From NCBI GenBank assembly GCA_045807125.1, contig JBJMHZ010000009.1, positions 124,001-188,000 of the forward strand: DNA of 64,000 nucleotides, written 5' to 3'. The position numbers and the translations under genes were made by a program. The notes beneath the pieces were generated by a model that searched no databases, had not been told where the DNA came from, and worked only from the letters and a program-made list of their open reading frames with translations. Source of the stretch: JBJMHZ01 sp045807125. Its GTDB lineage: Bacteria > Actinomycetota > Actinomycetes > JAWWOL01. Shown here in pieces: positions 23,886-32,235 of this stretch (position 1 is the stretch's first letter; every line of letters begins with the position of its first letter).

Positions 23886-24617
23886 CTAGGGCGCGTGCAC
23901 GACCGATCCGGGGTCGAGGCGCACCGCGGCGACCTGCGCCGGCACGGCCAGCCCGGCGGTGAGATCGATGACGGCTGGCTGCGGCATGCCATCGAGGAAC
24001 CAGGCGGCCACGTCGGGGTGCGTCCGCAGCAGGCGGGCCGGCAGCGTGTCGAGCTCGAGCCGGCACGGGACCGTGGGCGGCCCGACGTACGGCTGGGCGT
24101 CGCCCATCGGCTCGAAGCCGAAGCCGAACGCCCCGTTGAGCACGTCCAGCAGCCGCGGCGAGACGTTGGCCACCCAGTACCGGTGCTCGTGCCTCGTGAA
24201 CGCCCGCTGCCACATCTGCCGGTACAGGCCGGCCGAGACCATGCGCCCGGACGCCGCGACGAGCGACCGGTCGACGGCGAGGGCGGACAGCTCCACCACG
24301 TCGCCCGCGTTGACGGCGTCGGCCCAGGCGCGATACGGCGGGTGCAGCCGGAAGCGGGTCAGCGTGGGCAGCTCGACCAGCGGGCCGAGGATCTGTCGGC
24401 ACACGCCGACCACCTGGCCGCCCGGTGCCGCGGCGACGAAGTACCGGGCGTGCGGGACGTACGGATCGTCGACCATGCCGTCGCGCAGCTCGCCGACGAA
24501 CCCCCGATCCAGGTAGACGCGCCCCTGCAACCGGCGGGCGGCGGCGACCAGCGCCGGGTCGTCGGCGAGGCCGAACCACAGCGAGCCGAGGTCGACGGTG
24601 TCGTCGACGGTGTCCAT
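23886..24617 (-). CDS. N-acyl amino acid synthase FeeM-like / autoinducer-synthase-fold acyltransferase
   Basis: 243 residues with the GNAT-like fold of FeeM and acyl-homoserine-lactone synthases. Features: ARYFVAAAPGGQVVGVCRQI, the GDVVELSALAVDRSL strand, LYRQMWQRAFTRHEHRYWVA, and late FGFGFEPMGDAQPYVGPPTV. Family members transfer a fatty acyl group from acyl-ACP to an amino acid amine. ATG at 24617 behind GGGGGCTCAC. It heads the four-gene leftward operon ending in the lipoprotein. Inference: it makes an acylated small molecule acted on by the downstream esterase. It could also be a general GNAT enzyme. Confidence 0.6.
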   Translation of the reverse strand: MDTVDDTVDLGSLWFGLADDPALVAAARRLQGRVYLDRGFVGELRDGMVDDPYVPHARYFVAAAPGGQVVGVCRQILGPLVELPTLTRFRLHPPYRAWADAVNAGDVVELSALAVDRSLVAASGRMVSAGLYRQMWQRAFTRHEHRYWVANVSPRLLDVLNGAFGFGFEPMGDAQPYVGPPTVPCRLELDTLPARLLRTHPDVAAWFLDGMPQPAVIDLTAGLAVPAQVAAVRLDPGSVVHAP

Positions 24618-24672
24618 GTGAGCCCCCGATGCCCCTATCCCGACGAACCGACTACGGGCAGTGTCGTCCTGC

Positions 24673-25239
24673 TCACTCGTTCGCGCCAGCGTTCCGCACG
24701 GTTTGCCCCAGCCCGTCGAGGACGGCCACGCCCGGCAGGCCCGCCAGCGCCGCGCCCGGCAGCACCAGCTTCGAGCGGCGCAGCCCGCTCCCGACGACCA
24801 CCGCGCCGATCTCCGCGACGGCCGCGTCGACCAGCACCGGCCAGTCCGCCGGCAGCCCGATCGGCGTGATGCCGCCGAACTCCATGCCGGTCGCCTCGAC
24901 CGCGACGGCCATGGCGGCGAACGAGCACTTGCGAGCGTCGAGGTGGCGCCGGACCAGTCCGTTGACGTCGGCCCTCGTGGTCGCGAGCACGACCGCGGCC
25001 GCCAAGCCGGTCTCGCTGCCGCGCCTGGCGGCCAGCACGACGCAGTTGGCCGACACCTCCAGCCCGACGCCGTACCGCGCGCAGAACGCCGCCGTGTCGG
25101 CCAGCTCGGGGTCGATCTCGGCGACCTCGACGGCGCTCGCGGGCACCGGTCCGTCCCAGGCCCGCAGCGCAGTCACGACCGGCTCGGCCAGCAGGTCGGG
25201 GCGGTCGAGCGCCGGCTCGGTCCGAAGCGATCCGATCAC
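24673..25239 (-). CDS. YbaK/EbsC-type aminoacyl-tRNA deacylase
   Basis: 188 residues of the YbaK/prolyl-tRNA-editing fold. Blocks: LEVSANCVVLAARRG, FAAMAVAVEATGMEFGGITP, and the C-terminal LVDAAVAEIGAVVVGSGLRRSKL. The family removes wrong amino acids from tRNA. The GTG start at 25239 is embedded in the GTGA overlap with the stop of the HTH gene, so it is translationally coupled to it. Stand-alone actinobacterial members vary in tRNA specificity. Confidence 0.82.
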   Translation of the reverse strand: MIGSLRTEPALDRPDLLAEPVVTALRAWDGPVPASAVEVAEIDPELADTAAFCARYGVGLEVSANCVVLAARRGSETGLAAAVVLATTRADVNGLVRRHLDARKCSFAAMAVAVEATGMEFGGITPIGLPADWPVLVDAAVAEIGAVVVGSGLRRSKLVLPGAALAGLPGVAVLDGLGQTVRNAGANE

Positions 25240-25976
25240 GGCGGTGAGGCTATCGACTGCCGGGCCGCGAACCGGTCGAGGGTGCGCCGCAACGCCGGGT
25301 CCTCGACGAGCAGGGCGTCGAGCGGCAGCACCGGCACGTCCTCGGCGCCCAGGCGGACGCGCGTGGCCCGCTCGAGCACCGCCGCCGGCATCGACGCGAG
25401 CTCCAGCTCGCTCGCCAGCAGCCGCCACGGGGTCACCGGCCGTTGCCGCAGCACCTCCCTGGCCCCCGCATAGGCGAGCGGGTCTCCCGCGGGCAGCACC
25501 AACCTTCCCCAGCACGACCGCATCGCGGCCGGCACCACCTCGAGGTCGTCCTCCGCGACCGCCAGCTGCAAGCACCGCAGCGGCAACGGCACGCCGAGGA
25601 CCACCGCGGCCGTCGCTCCCGCCAGCGCGAAGCGGACGCCGTGCCCGACCAGCGCCGCCGCCACCAGCGCCACGTCGTCGGCGGCCGGGCCCAGCCGCTC
25701 GACGACGGGGAGGGCCGCCATGCGGTCGATCTCGCCGTCGACGTCGACGTAGCGCCGCTCGATCACGACCCGCGCCTGGAGGTCGAGCCCCGCCAGCACC
25801 CGCTGGAACAGCGGCCACCCCACGCCGATGAGCCCTCGCTCGTAGCGGCTCAACGTGCTCGGCTCGAGACCGGCCCGCCTGGCCACGTCCTGCAGCCGCA
25901 GCAGCCGCTCGTGCCGCAGCCCCCTGAGCAGCTCGCCCAGCTCCGTCTGGTCCGCGATCTCCGCCATGGCGCCCAT
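25236..25976 (-). CDS. HTH (XRE-type) regulator with nucleotidyltransferase-like domain
   Basis: 246 residues. The N-terminal lambda-repressor HTH (about 10-70) is LGELLRGLRHERLLRLQDVA, then SRYERGLIGVGWPL. The C-terminal part resembles a minimal nucleotidyltransferase of abortive-infection type (FALAGATAAVVLGVPLPLRC), but the catalytic Asp pair is absent. ATG 25976 has AGGAG four bases upstream. Coupled to the YbaK-type gene. It may regulate its own operon; a stem-loop and repeats lie upstream. The domain reading is from pattern only. Confidence 0.65.
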   Translation of the reverse strand: MGAMAEIADQTELGELLRGLRHERLLRLQDVARRAGLEPSTLSRYERGLIGVGWPLFQRVLAGLDLQARVVIERRYVDVDGEIDRMAALPVVERLGPAADDVALVAAALVGHGVRFALAGATAAVVLGVPLPLRCLQLAVAEDDLEVVPAAMRSCWGRLVLPAGDPLAYAGAREVLRQRPVTPWRLLASELELASMPAAVLERATRVRLGAEDVPVLPLDALLVEDPALRRTLDRFAARQSIASPP

Positions 25977-26287
25977 CCCACTCCTGCGCCACGTCAGGAT
26001 GTCGCCCTCGCCGCGCTGCCTGTGGACGACGGCGGCTCCTGTGGGCTCCCGGGCCGGCCGGGAGACGGACGTCCGCCGGAGTCGCTTGCCGAATCCGCCA
26101 CCGCTTGCCGATCCCGCAAGCGATCTGGGAGCGAAACCGTCGCCGGTCGGCCTCGATGCCGACCCGTCGGCAGCTGACCTCGGCGGCTGTCGGGTGACGC
26201 GCGCAACCAGCCGGGCCGATCAGGGGTTCGCCTGGGGTGACGAGGGCTAGGCTCGGCCCTTGCCGAGGTCGACGTGGAGGTCCCCCT
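25977..26287. other. Intergenic region between the HTH and ogt genes
   Basis: 311 bp with no gene recognised. It holds two near-identical 16-base direct repeats (26083-26098 and 26102-26117, period 19) and a stem-loop made by the second copy. It would contain the promoters of both divergent genes. Confidence 0.6.
26083..26122. repeat. Direct repeats with a 7-bp stem-loop
   Basis: cgcttgccgaatccgc (26083) and cgcttgccgatcccgc (26102) are direct repeats with two mismatches. CGCTTGC (26102-26108) pairs with GCAAGCG (26116-26122). It is a possible operator for the neighbouring HTH protein. Confidence 0.5.
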
Positions 26288-26884
26288 GTGAGCGCACTCA
26301 TGAGCACGGCCACGCACCAGGACGCGCTGCCGCTGGACGCGCTGGTCATCGGTGAGGCTGCGTCGCTCGCACCGATGGAGTTCCGCGCGCCGGCCGGTGG
26401 GCCACCGCGCTACGCGGTCATCGGCTCCCCGATCGGCGACATGCTGCTCACCGGCGACGGGGAGTCGCTGACCGGGCTGTTCATGCTCGACGGGCGCGGG
26501 CCCGATCCGGTGATCGGCGCCGACTGGACGTTGGACGTGGGCGCGCTCGCCGCGCCGGTGGAGCAGCTGCGCGCGTACTTCGCCGGCGAGCTGCGGGAGT
26601 TCGACGTGCCGCTGGCGCCGTCGGGCACCCCGTTCCAGCTGGACGTGTGGCGCGCGCTCACCACGATCCCGTACGGGCGGACGACGAGCTACGGCCGGAT
26701 CGCGGCGGCACTGGGGCGCTCGCCCGGAGCGTCGCGCGCGGTGGGGCTGGCCAACGGCCGCAACCCCATCTCGGTGATCATCCCCTGCCATCGCGTGATC
26801 GGGTCGGACGGGTCGCTGATCGGCTACGGCGGCGGGCTGCCCCGCAAGGCGCACCTGCTCGCGATGGAGCGCGCCGGGCGCTGA
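26288..26884 (+). CDS. ogt: Methylated-DNA-protein cysteine methyltransferase
   Basis: 198 residues. The C-terminal DNA-binding/active-site domain has TPFQLDVWRALTTIPYGRTT, YGRIAAALGRSPGASRAVG and the alkyl-acceptor motif IIPCHRVIGSDGSLIGYGGG. It repairs O6-alkylguanine by suicide transfer to Cys. An N-terminal extension of about 40 residues precedes the usual Ogt N-domain. Start GTG 26288 with GGAGG seven bases upstream; ATG 26300 is possible. Convergent with otsA, only 3 bp apart. Confidence 0.9.
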   Translation: MSALMSTATHQDALPLDALVIGEAASLAPMEFRAPAGGPPRYAVIGSPIGDMLLTGDGESLTGLFMLDGRGPDPVIGADWTLDVGALAAPVEQLRAYFAGELREFDVPLAPSGTPFQLDVWRALTTIPYGRTTSYGRIAAALGRSPGASRAVGLANGRNPISVIIPCHRVIGSDGSLIGYGGGLPRKAHLLAMERAGR

Positions 26885-26887
26885 CCG

Positions 26888-28423
26888 TCAGCGGGCCGCG
26901 CCGGGCGCGCCGGGCGCGCTCCACCGCAGCAGGTCGTCGAGCTGGTTGGACAGCCACTTGCCGACGTCGTTGGCGCGGACCACGGCGGCGGCGGCCCGCA
27001 GCCGCTCGCGGCGCTCCGCCCGGTCCATGGTGAGGGCCTCGTGCAAGGCGTCGGCCTGCTGCTGCACGTCGAACGGGTACAGGGTGACGGCGAAGGCGCC
27101 GAGCTCGGCGTGGGCACCGGTCCGCTCCGACAGGGCGAGGACGCCGTCGCGCCGGTTGACCACCGCCGTCTCCTTGACGACGAGGTTCATGCCGTCGGCG
27201 ACGGCGTTGACGACGAGCACGTCGCAGAGCGAGTACGCCGCCACGGCGTACGGGAAGTCCTCCTGCAGGCGCAGGTCGATGGGGGCCTGGCCCTCGCGGG
27301 CGTAGCGCGCGTTGATGCGGGCGACCGCGGCACCGATGCGGGCGACGTAGTCGGCGTACTCGGGGACGTCGAGGCGGCTGGGCTGCAGCATCGCGAGGAA
27401 GGTCACGCGCCCCACCAGCTCCGGGTGGTCGAGCAGCAACTGCTCGAACGCGCGGAAGCCGCGCACGATGTTCTTGGACGGGTCGGTGCGGTCCACCCGC
27501 AGGATCAGCTGGCGGTCGTCGGAGAGCAGCGTGCGCTCGATCGTCCGCTGGTGCGCCGCGACCTCCTCGCCGGCGGCGAGCTCCTCGAGCGCGCCGACCT
27601 CGATGGAGATCGGGTAGTGCCTGGCGCGCACCGTGCGGCCGTCGACGTCGACGGTCAGCCTGGCGTGGTCGACCGGCAGCCCGAGCAGCTCGTGGCAGCA
27701 CAGCACGAAGCTGCGGGCGAACTCCTCGGTGTGGAAGGCGACGACGTCGTTGCCGAGGAGCCCGCGCAGGATGCGCTCGCGCATCCGGGGCGGCAGGACC
27801 CGCCAGCCGTCGGCGCCCGGCCAGGGGATGTGGACGAAGTGCGAGAGGACGCCGCCGGGGCAGCGCTGGCGGACCTGCTCGGCCACCAGGTAGAAGTGAT
27901 AGTCCTGGAGGAGGACGACCGCCCGGCCGCCGCGCCGCTCGACCTCCTCGCAGACCGCGTCGGCGAACGCGTCGTTGACGACGACGTAGCCGTGGTCGAA
28001 GGCGTCGTGCTCGCGCTGGGTGATCTCGGGCGCGGTCGCCAGCCCGTACAGACCGTGCTGGACGAACCAGAGCAGTGGGTTGCTGATGACGGAGTAGAAG
28101 TCCTCCTGCGCGTCGTGGTCGATCTCCACGAAGCGCACGTCGAGGGTCGGCTCGCCGGCCGTGCCGGTCAGGGAGGGCGTGGCGCCCATCGCCATCGTCA
28201 CCGGCTGGCCGCCGTGCTCGCGGGCGACCGCCGCGTCCTCGGCGGTCGACGCCGCGCACACCCACACGGCGTCCTGAAGGTGGCCGGCGAGCCCCGCCAG
28301 CGCGGTGACCAGCCCGCCGGCGCCGCGGCGCACCGTGCGCTCGCCGCGCTCGCGCCGGAACGACACCGGTCCGCGGTTGCTGAGGACGACGACCGGCAGG
28401 TCGGGAGGGAAGGAACCGCTCAT
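26888..28423 (-). CDS. otsA: Alpha,alpha-trehalose-phosphate synthase (OtsA, GT20)
   Basis: 511 residues of the GT20 family. Markers: VVLSNRGPVSFRRERGE, HFVHIPWPGADGWRVLPP, VVAFHTEEFARSF, ILRVDRTDPSKNIVRGF (nucleotide-sugar loop) and VVNAVADGMNLVVKE. It makes trehalose-6-phosphate from UDP/GDP-glucose and glucose-6-phosphate. ATG 28423 shares ATGA with the upstream TetR gene stop. No trehalose phosphatase gene lies in the window. Glucosylglycerol-phosphate synthase is a close alternative. Confidence 0.85.
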   Translation of the reverse strand: MSGSFPPDLPVVVLSNRGPVSFRRERGERTVRRGAGGLVTALAGLAGHLQDAVWVCAASTAEDAAVAREHGGQPVTMAMGATPSLTGTAGEPTLDVRFVEIDHDAQEDFYSVISNPLLWFVQHGLYGLATAPEITQREHDAFDHGYVVVNDAFADAVCEEVERRGGRAVVLLQDYHFYLVAEQVRQRCPGGVLSHFVHIPWPGADGWRVLPPRMRERILRGLLGNDVVAFHTEEFARSFVLCCHELLGLPVDHARLTVDVDGRTVRARHYPISIEVGALEELAAGEEVAAHQRTIERTLLSDDRQLILRVDRTDPSKNIVRGFRAFEQLLLDHPELVGRVTFLAMLQPSRLDVPEYADYVARIGAAVARINARYAREGQAPIDLRLQEDFPYAVAAYSLCDVLVVNAVADGMNLVVKETAVVNRRDGVLALSERTGAHAELGAFAVTLYPFDVQQQADALHEALTMDRAERRERLRAAAAVVRANDVGKWLSNQLDDLLRWSAPGAPGAAR

Positions 28424-29097
28424 CGGATCGCCGCCGGGGTGGGCAGCGGGTCGCCGGTGCCGGTCAGCTCGACCAGGCGCCCCCGCATGCCGGACACCAG
28501 CAATCCCAGTCCGTGCTCGAACGTGCGGTTCGGCTGCGGCGCGCCGTGCGTGGCGACCGCGGCGGCCAGGTACGGCAGCTCCTCGCCGTCGAGCGTCGCG
28601 CCGCTCGGCGCCGCCTCGCCGGCCGTCTGCTGCGCCCGCGCCACCTCGGCGTGGTGCTCGACCGCCGACCCGATGACGTAGTTGCCCAGCGCCAGCAGCG
28701 ACTCCAGCGCCTCGTCGGCCGGGAAGCCGACCGTGACGAGCGTGCCGAGCGTCTCCTCGATCAGCCGCACCGAAGCATCGGTCGGGCGGTTGCCGGCGAC
28801 GACGAGGGCGCCGTCGCGGTGCGCCAGCAGCGCCTGCCACTGCAGGCGGCTCTGCGCGACGAGCCAGTCCCACCACGGCTCGCCGGGCGCCGGCGAGCCG
28901 CGCCGCTCGCTCGCCTGCGCGAGCATCGCCTCGGCCATGTGGTCGAGCAGCGCGCGCTTGTGCTGCACGTGCCAGTAGAGCGTGGGGGCCGACACGCCGA
29001 GCTGCTTGGCGAGGCCGCGCAGCGTGAGGCCCTCGAGGCCCACCTCGTCCAGCAGGTCGATGGCCGTGCGCACGATCTGCTCCCGGGTGAGCGGCAT
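28420..29097 (-). CDS. TetR-family repressor (TetR_C type)
   Basis: 225 residues. The N-terminal HTH (LTREQIVRTAIDLLDEVGLE, GVSAPTLYWHVQHKRALLDH) and the C-terminal domain resemble tetracycline repressor (LAHRDGALVVAGNRPTDASV, LGNYVIGSAVEHHAEVA). ATG 29097 has GGAGGTGG four bases upstream. It is divergent from the DrrAB-type exporter, with a perfect 13-bp palindrome between them, so it most likely represses that exporter and itself. otsA is coupled to it by a 4-bp overlap. Confidence 0.87.
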   Translation of the reverse strand: MPLTREQIVRTAIDLLDEVGLEGLTLRGLAKQLGVSAPTLYWHVQHKRALLDHMAEAMLAQASERRGSPAPGEPWWDWLVAQSRLQWQALLAHRDGALVVAGNRPTDASVRLIEETLGTLVTVGFPADEALESLLALGNYVIGSAVEHHAEVARAQQTAGEAAPSGATLDGEELPYLAAAVATHGAPQPNRTFEHGLGLLVSGMRGRLVELTGTGDPLPTPAAIR

Positions 29098-29131
29098 CGG
29101 CCCACCTCCTCGTCCGCCGGCCCCTGTCACT

Positions 29132-29144
29132 CTAACAGTGTTAG
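29132..29144. promoter_or_regulatory. Probable TetR operator
   Basis: CTAACA-G-TGTTAG, a perfect 13-bp palindrome centred at 29138, in the 92-bp gap between the divergent tetR and ABC-transporter genes. It is AT-richer than its surroundings and in the right place to block both promoters. Confidence 0.72.
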
Positions 29145-29189
29145 GGTGAATCCCTTCGCGCCCTCGGGCCCCCCTCCGGAGGTCACCGT

Positions 29190-30221
29190 ATGCCGGACCA
29201 TTCGGTCCACCCCGGCCAGCCGGCCGCCGAGCCGGCGGTCCGCATCCGCGGCCTGGTCAAGCGCTACAAGGGCAAGAGCGGTGACGTCGAGGCGGTCAAG
29301 GGCATCGACCTCGACGTGGCCGCCGGCGAGACCTTCGGCTTCCTCGGCCCCAACGGCGCCGGCAAGTCGACCACCATCAAGATCCTGTGCACGCTCACCG
29401 ACGCGACGTCCGGGTCCGCGCGGGTCGCCGGCTTCGACGTCGCCACCAGGCGCACCGACGTGCGCCGGCACATCGGCCTGGTGTTCCAGGAGCCGACGCT
29501 CGACGGCTACCTCACCGCCGAGCAGAACCTCCGCTTCCACGGCGAGCTGTACGGCGTCGACCGGGCGACAGCTCCGGCGCGCCGTGAGGAGGTGCTCACG
29601 ATGGTCGGGCTGTGGGAGCGGCGGGCCAGCCTCGTGCAGACGTTCTCCGGCGGCATGCGGCGGCGCCTGGAGATCGCCCGCGGCCTGCTCCACTCGCCCA
29701 CGGTGCTCTTCCTCGACGAGCCGACCATCGGCCTCGACCCGCAGACCCGCGCATCGATCTGGGAGTACATCAGGGAGCTGCACCGGCGCGAGGAGATCAC
29801 GGTCTTCGTCACCACCCACTACATGGACGAGGCGGAGAACTGCGACCGCATCGCCATCATGGACGAGGGGCGCCTCGTCGCGCTCGACACGCCGGCCGCG
29901 CTGAAGGCCGGCATCGGCAAGGACCGCGTGCAGATCACCACCGACGACGACGAGGCCGCGCTGGCCGAGCTGCGCGACCGGTTCGGGCTGGACGCGGCCG
30001 TGCACGAGGGCACGCTGACGTTCGCGGTGGCGGACGGCGCCGGGTTCGTGCCCCAGCTGTTCGCCCACCTCGGCGTCGCGATCGGCTCGGTGACGGTCAC
30101 CAGGCCGAGCCTCGACGACGTCTTCCTCTCCTACACCGGCAAGACGATCCGCGACGCCGAGCTGGGGGCGGGGTCCGGCCGCCCTCCGGCCGCGTTCGTC
30201 GCGGCGGCGACCAGGAGGTAG
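29190..30221 (+). CDS. DrrA-type ABC exporter ATPase
   Basis: 343 residues. Walker A GPNGAGKSTTIK (near 50-61), signature FSGGMRRRLEIARGL, Walker B VLFLDEPTIGLDPQTR and switch His TTHYMDEAENC. The C-terminal DrrA domain extends from about 230 to 320. Energises export of drugs or lipids with the permease encoded 3 bp downstream. The ATG at 29190 (MPDHSVHP) follows CCGGAGG. Likely repressed by the divergent TetR protein. Confidence 0.9.
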   Translation: MPDHSVHPGQPAAEPAVRIRGLVKRYKGKSGDVEAVKGIDLDVAAGETFGFLGPNGAGKSTTIKILCTLTDATSGSARVAGFDVATRRTDVRRHIGLVFQEPTLDGYLTAEQNLRFHGELYGVDRATAPARREEVLTMVGLWERRASLVQTFSGGMRRRLEIARGLLHSPTVLFLDEPTIGLDPQTRASIWEYIRELHRREEITVFVTTHYMDEAENCDRIAIMDEGRLVALDTPAALKAGIGKDRVQITTDDDEAALAELRDRFGLDAAVHEGTLTFAVADGAGFVPQLFAHLGVAIGSVTVTRPSLDDVFLSYTGKTIRDAELGAGSGRPPAAFVAAATRR

Positions 30222-30224
30222 CGC

Positions 30225-31097
30225 ATGAGCGGAGCCCTGACCGCGCCGGCGCGCCCCGCGCCCGTACGGGTGCCGGCGGCCGGCCTCGGTCACCAGGTGC
30301 GCGCGGCCACCGTCGTCTGGGAGCGGGAGATGATCCGGTTCACCCGCGACCCGGCGCGCATCGTGTCGTCGTTCGTGCAGCCGATGCTGTTCCTGTTCGT
30401 CCTCGGCTCCGGGCTGTCGTCCCTGGTCCGGCCCGGCAGCGGGTCGGTCGATTTCCGGACGTTCCTGTTCCCCGGGGTGCTCGCCACGTCGGTGCTGTTC
30501 ACCGCGGCCTTCTCGGGCATCTCGATGGTGTGGGACCGCGAGTTCGGGTTCCTTCGCGAGATGCTCGTCGCCCCGGTCAGCAGCGCCGCGATCCTCACCG
30601 GCAAGTGCCTCGGCGGCGCGACCGTCGCCACCGTGCAGAGCCTCGTGATCCTCGCGCTGGCCGGCGTCGTGGGCGTGCCGTACTCGCTGCCGATGATGGC
30701 CGCGCTCGTCGGGCTGCTGTTCCTGATGTCGTTCCTGATCACGGCGCTCGCCCTGGTGCTGGCCGCGCGGGTCAAGCAGGTGCAGTCGGCCATGCCGCTC
30801 GTTCAGCTCGTCATCGCGCCGATGATGTTCCTGTCCGGCGCGCTGTTCCCGCTCGCCGGGCTGCCGGTCTGGCTCTCGATCGTGACCCGCCTGAACCCCA
30901 TGACGTACGCCGTCGAGCCGGTGCGCTCGGTCGTCTTCGACCACCTGCACGCGGCGGCCGCGGTGCGGGCCCGGCTCGACCCCGGCATCCGGTGGGGCAG
31001 CTGGCCGGTGCCGCTGCCGCTGCAGGTCGCGCTGGTGGTCGTGCTCGCCCTCGGCCTGCTCGCCGTCGCCGTGGTGCGGTTCGCCCGCACCGAATGA
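30225..31097 (+). CDS. ABC-2 type exporter permease (DrrB-type)
   Basis: 290 residues with six membrane helices and the ABC-2 motif region GATVATVQSLVILALAGVVG. An N-terminal cytoplasmic stretch leads into FVQPMLFLFVLGSGLSSLVR. It pairs with the ATPase directly upstream. ATG at 30225. It is followed after 13 bp by a small truncated frame with its own good RBS. Confidence 0.87.
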   Translation: MSGALTAPARPAPVRVPAAGLGHQVRAATVVWEREMIRFTRDPARIVSSFVQPMLFLFVLGSGLSSLVRPGSGSVDFRTFLFPGVLATSVLFTAAFSGISMVWDREFGFLREMLVAPVSSAAILTGKCLGGATVATVQSLVILALAGVVGVPYSLPMMAALVGLLFLMSFLITALALVLAARVKQVQSAMPLVQLVIAPMMFLSGALFPLAGLPVWLSIVTRLNPMTYAVEPVRSVVFDHLHAAAAVRARLDPGIRWGSWPVPLPLQVALVVVLALGLLAVAVVRFARTE

Positions 31098-31110
31098 GGA
31101 GGGCCTGCGC

Positions 31111-31155
31111 ATGATCAACGGTGCCCACGTGATCGTCCACGCCGAGGACGGCTGA
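31111..31155 (+). pseudogene. Remnant of a VOC/glyoxalase-family gene
   Basis: A 14-codon frame, MINGAHVIVHAEDG then stop, sits behind an intact GAGGAGGG ribosome site with seven bases to the ATG. The sequence is the typical first strand of vicinal-oxygen-chelate proteins (MINGAHVI...), which often start this way. The rest of the gene is missing; the next gene ends 10 bp on. Reading: a gene deleted down to its first strand in the DrrAB operon. A coincidental or functional micropeptide is the alternative. Confidence 0.5.
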
Positions 31156-31164
31156 GCGCGGGGC

Positions 31165-32229
31165 TCAGCGCACCGAGACGGCGACGATCGTCGCGAGCGG
31201 CGCCCCCGGGCCGCCGGTCTCGCCACCGATCAGCCACGCGCGCCCGCCGACCGTCACGCCGGCCGCGTCCGAGCGCGGCCCCGGCAGCCGCCCGGCCCGC
31301 GACCAGGCGCCCGTACGGGGGTCGAGCCGGAGGATCGCGGCGACCGCGCCGGCCGCGCCGGCCGCGCGCCGCCCACCGGCGACGAGCAGCTGCCCGTCCA
31401 GGGCGAGCGCCGTGGCGTGGCCGAGCGGCTCCGGCAGGCGGCCCACCAGCGCGGTGCGGCCGGTGCGCGGGTCGAAGCGCTGCACGGCGTCGGTGAGCGC
31501 GCCGGTCCCGGTCACGCCGCCGGCCACCCACACGGCACCGTCGGCGACGCCCACGGCGGCGTAGCGCACGCCCACCCGCAGCCGGCCCACCGCCCGGAAC
31601 GAGGTGCCGTCGGTGGTGGCCAGGATCGTGCGGTCGAGCCGGGCACCGTCGAAGCCGCCAACGACGTAGGCCGTGCCGCCGAGCGTCGCCGCGGTGGAGT
31701 CCGATCGGGGTCGCGGGAGCGCCCCGGCGACGCGCCGGGCCCCGCCGGGCCCACCGGGCGGAGCGGTCCATGCCTGCACCGTCGCGACCGTCGACGGGGC
31801 GCCGCCGCCGATGACGACCGCCCGCCCGCGCAACCACGCGCCGCTCGCGTCGTGCACCGCCAGCGCGAGCCGGCCGGCGGCCATGGCCCGCCCCGTCGCG
31901 GGGTCGATCGTCAGCACCCGGTCGGTGGACGCGTCGCCGGGGCCGAGGCCGCCGAGAACCACGATGCGCCGGCCGTCGGTGACGGCCACCGCGCGGGACG
32001 TGCCGGCCGGCAGCCGCCCGGCGACCACCGCCGTGACGGCCGGCCGGGCTCCCGCCGGCGCCGACGCCGGCACCGGCGCCCCGGTCGGCGAGGTGGCCGG
32101 CCGGCCGGTGGGCGCCGGCGAGCCGGGACCGGCCGCGGGGGCCGAGCCGGCGGTGCACCCGCCGGCGAGGGGGACGGCGAGGACGAGAGCGAGGACGGCC
32201 GCTCGGGACGGCCGTGGCGAGCGGCGCAC
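31165..32229 (-). CDS. Kelch-repeat lipoprotein
   Basis: 354 residues. Signal peptide with lipobox (LALVLAVPLAGGC, Cys about 25), a Pro/Ala/Ser linker to about 65, then five or six Kelch-like blades with GG-containing turns (GRRIVVLGGLGPGDAS, GTAYVVGGFDGARLDRT, GAVWVAGGVTGTGALTD, GQLLVAGGRRAAGAAG, GRAWLIGGETGGPGAP). A membrane-anchored beta-propeller outside the cell. Its ligand is unknown. GTG start six bases after a TAACCT box, divergent from the TMEM175-type gene. Confidence 0.82.
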   Translation of the reverse strand: MRRSPRPSRAAVLALVLAVPLAGGCTAGSAPAAGPGSPAPTGRPATSPTGAPVPASAPAGARPAVTAVVAGRLPAGTSRAVAVTDGRRIVVLGGLGPGDASTDRVLTIDPATGRAMAAGRLALAVHDASGAWLRGRAVVIGGGAPSTVATVQAWTAPPGGPGGARRVAGALPRPRSDSTAATLGGTAYVVGGFDGARLDRTILATTDGTSFRAVGRLRVGVRYAAVGVADGAVWVAGGVTGTGALTDAVQRFDPRTGRTALVGRLPEPLGHATALALDGQLLVAGGRRAAGAAGAVAAILRLDPRTGAWSRAGRLPGPRSDAAGVTVGGRAWLIGGETGGPGAPLATIVAVSVR

Positions 32230-32235
32230 AGGACG

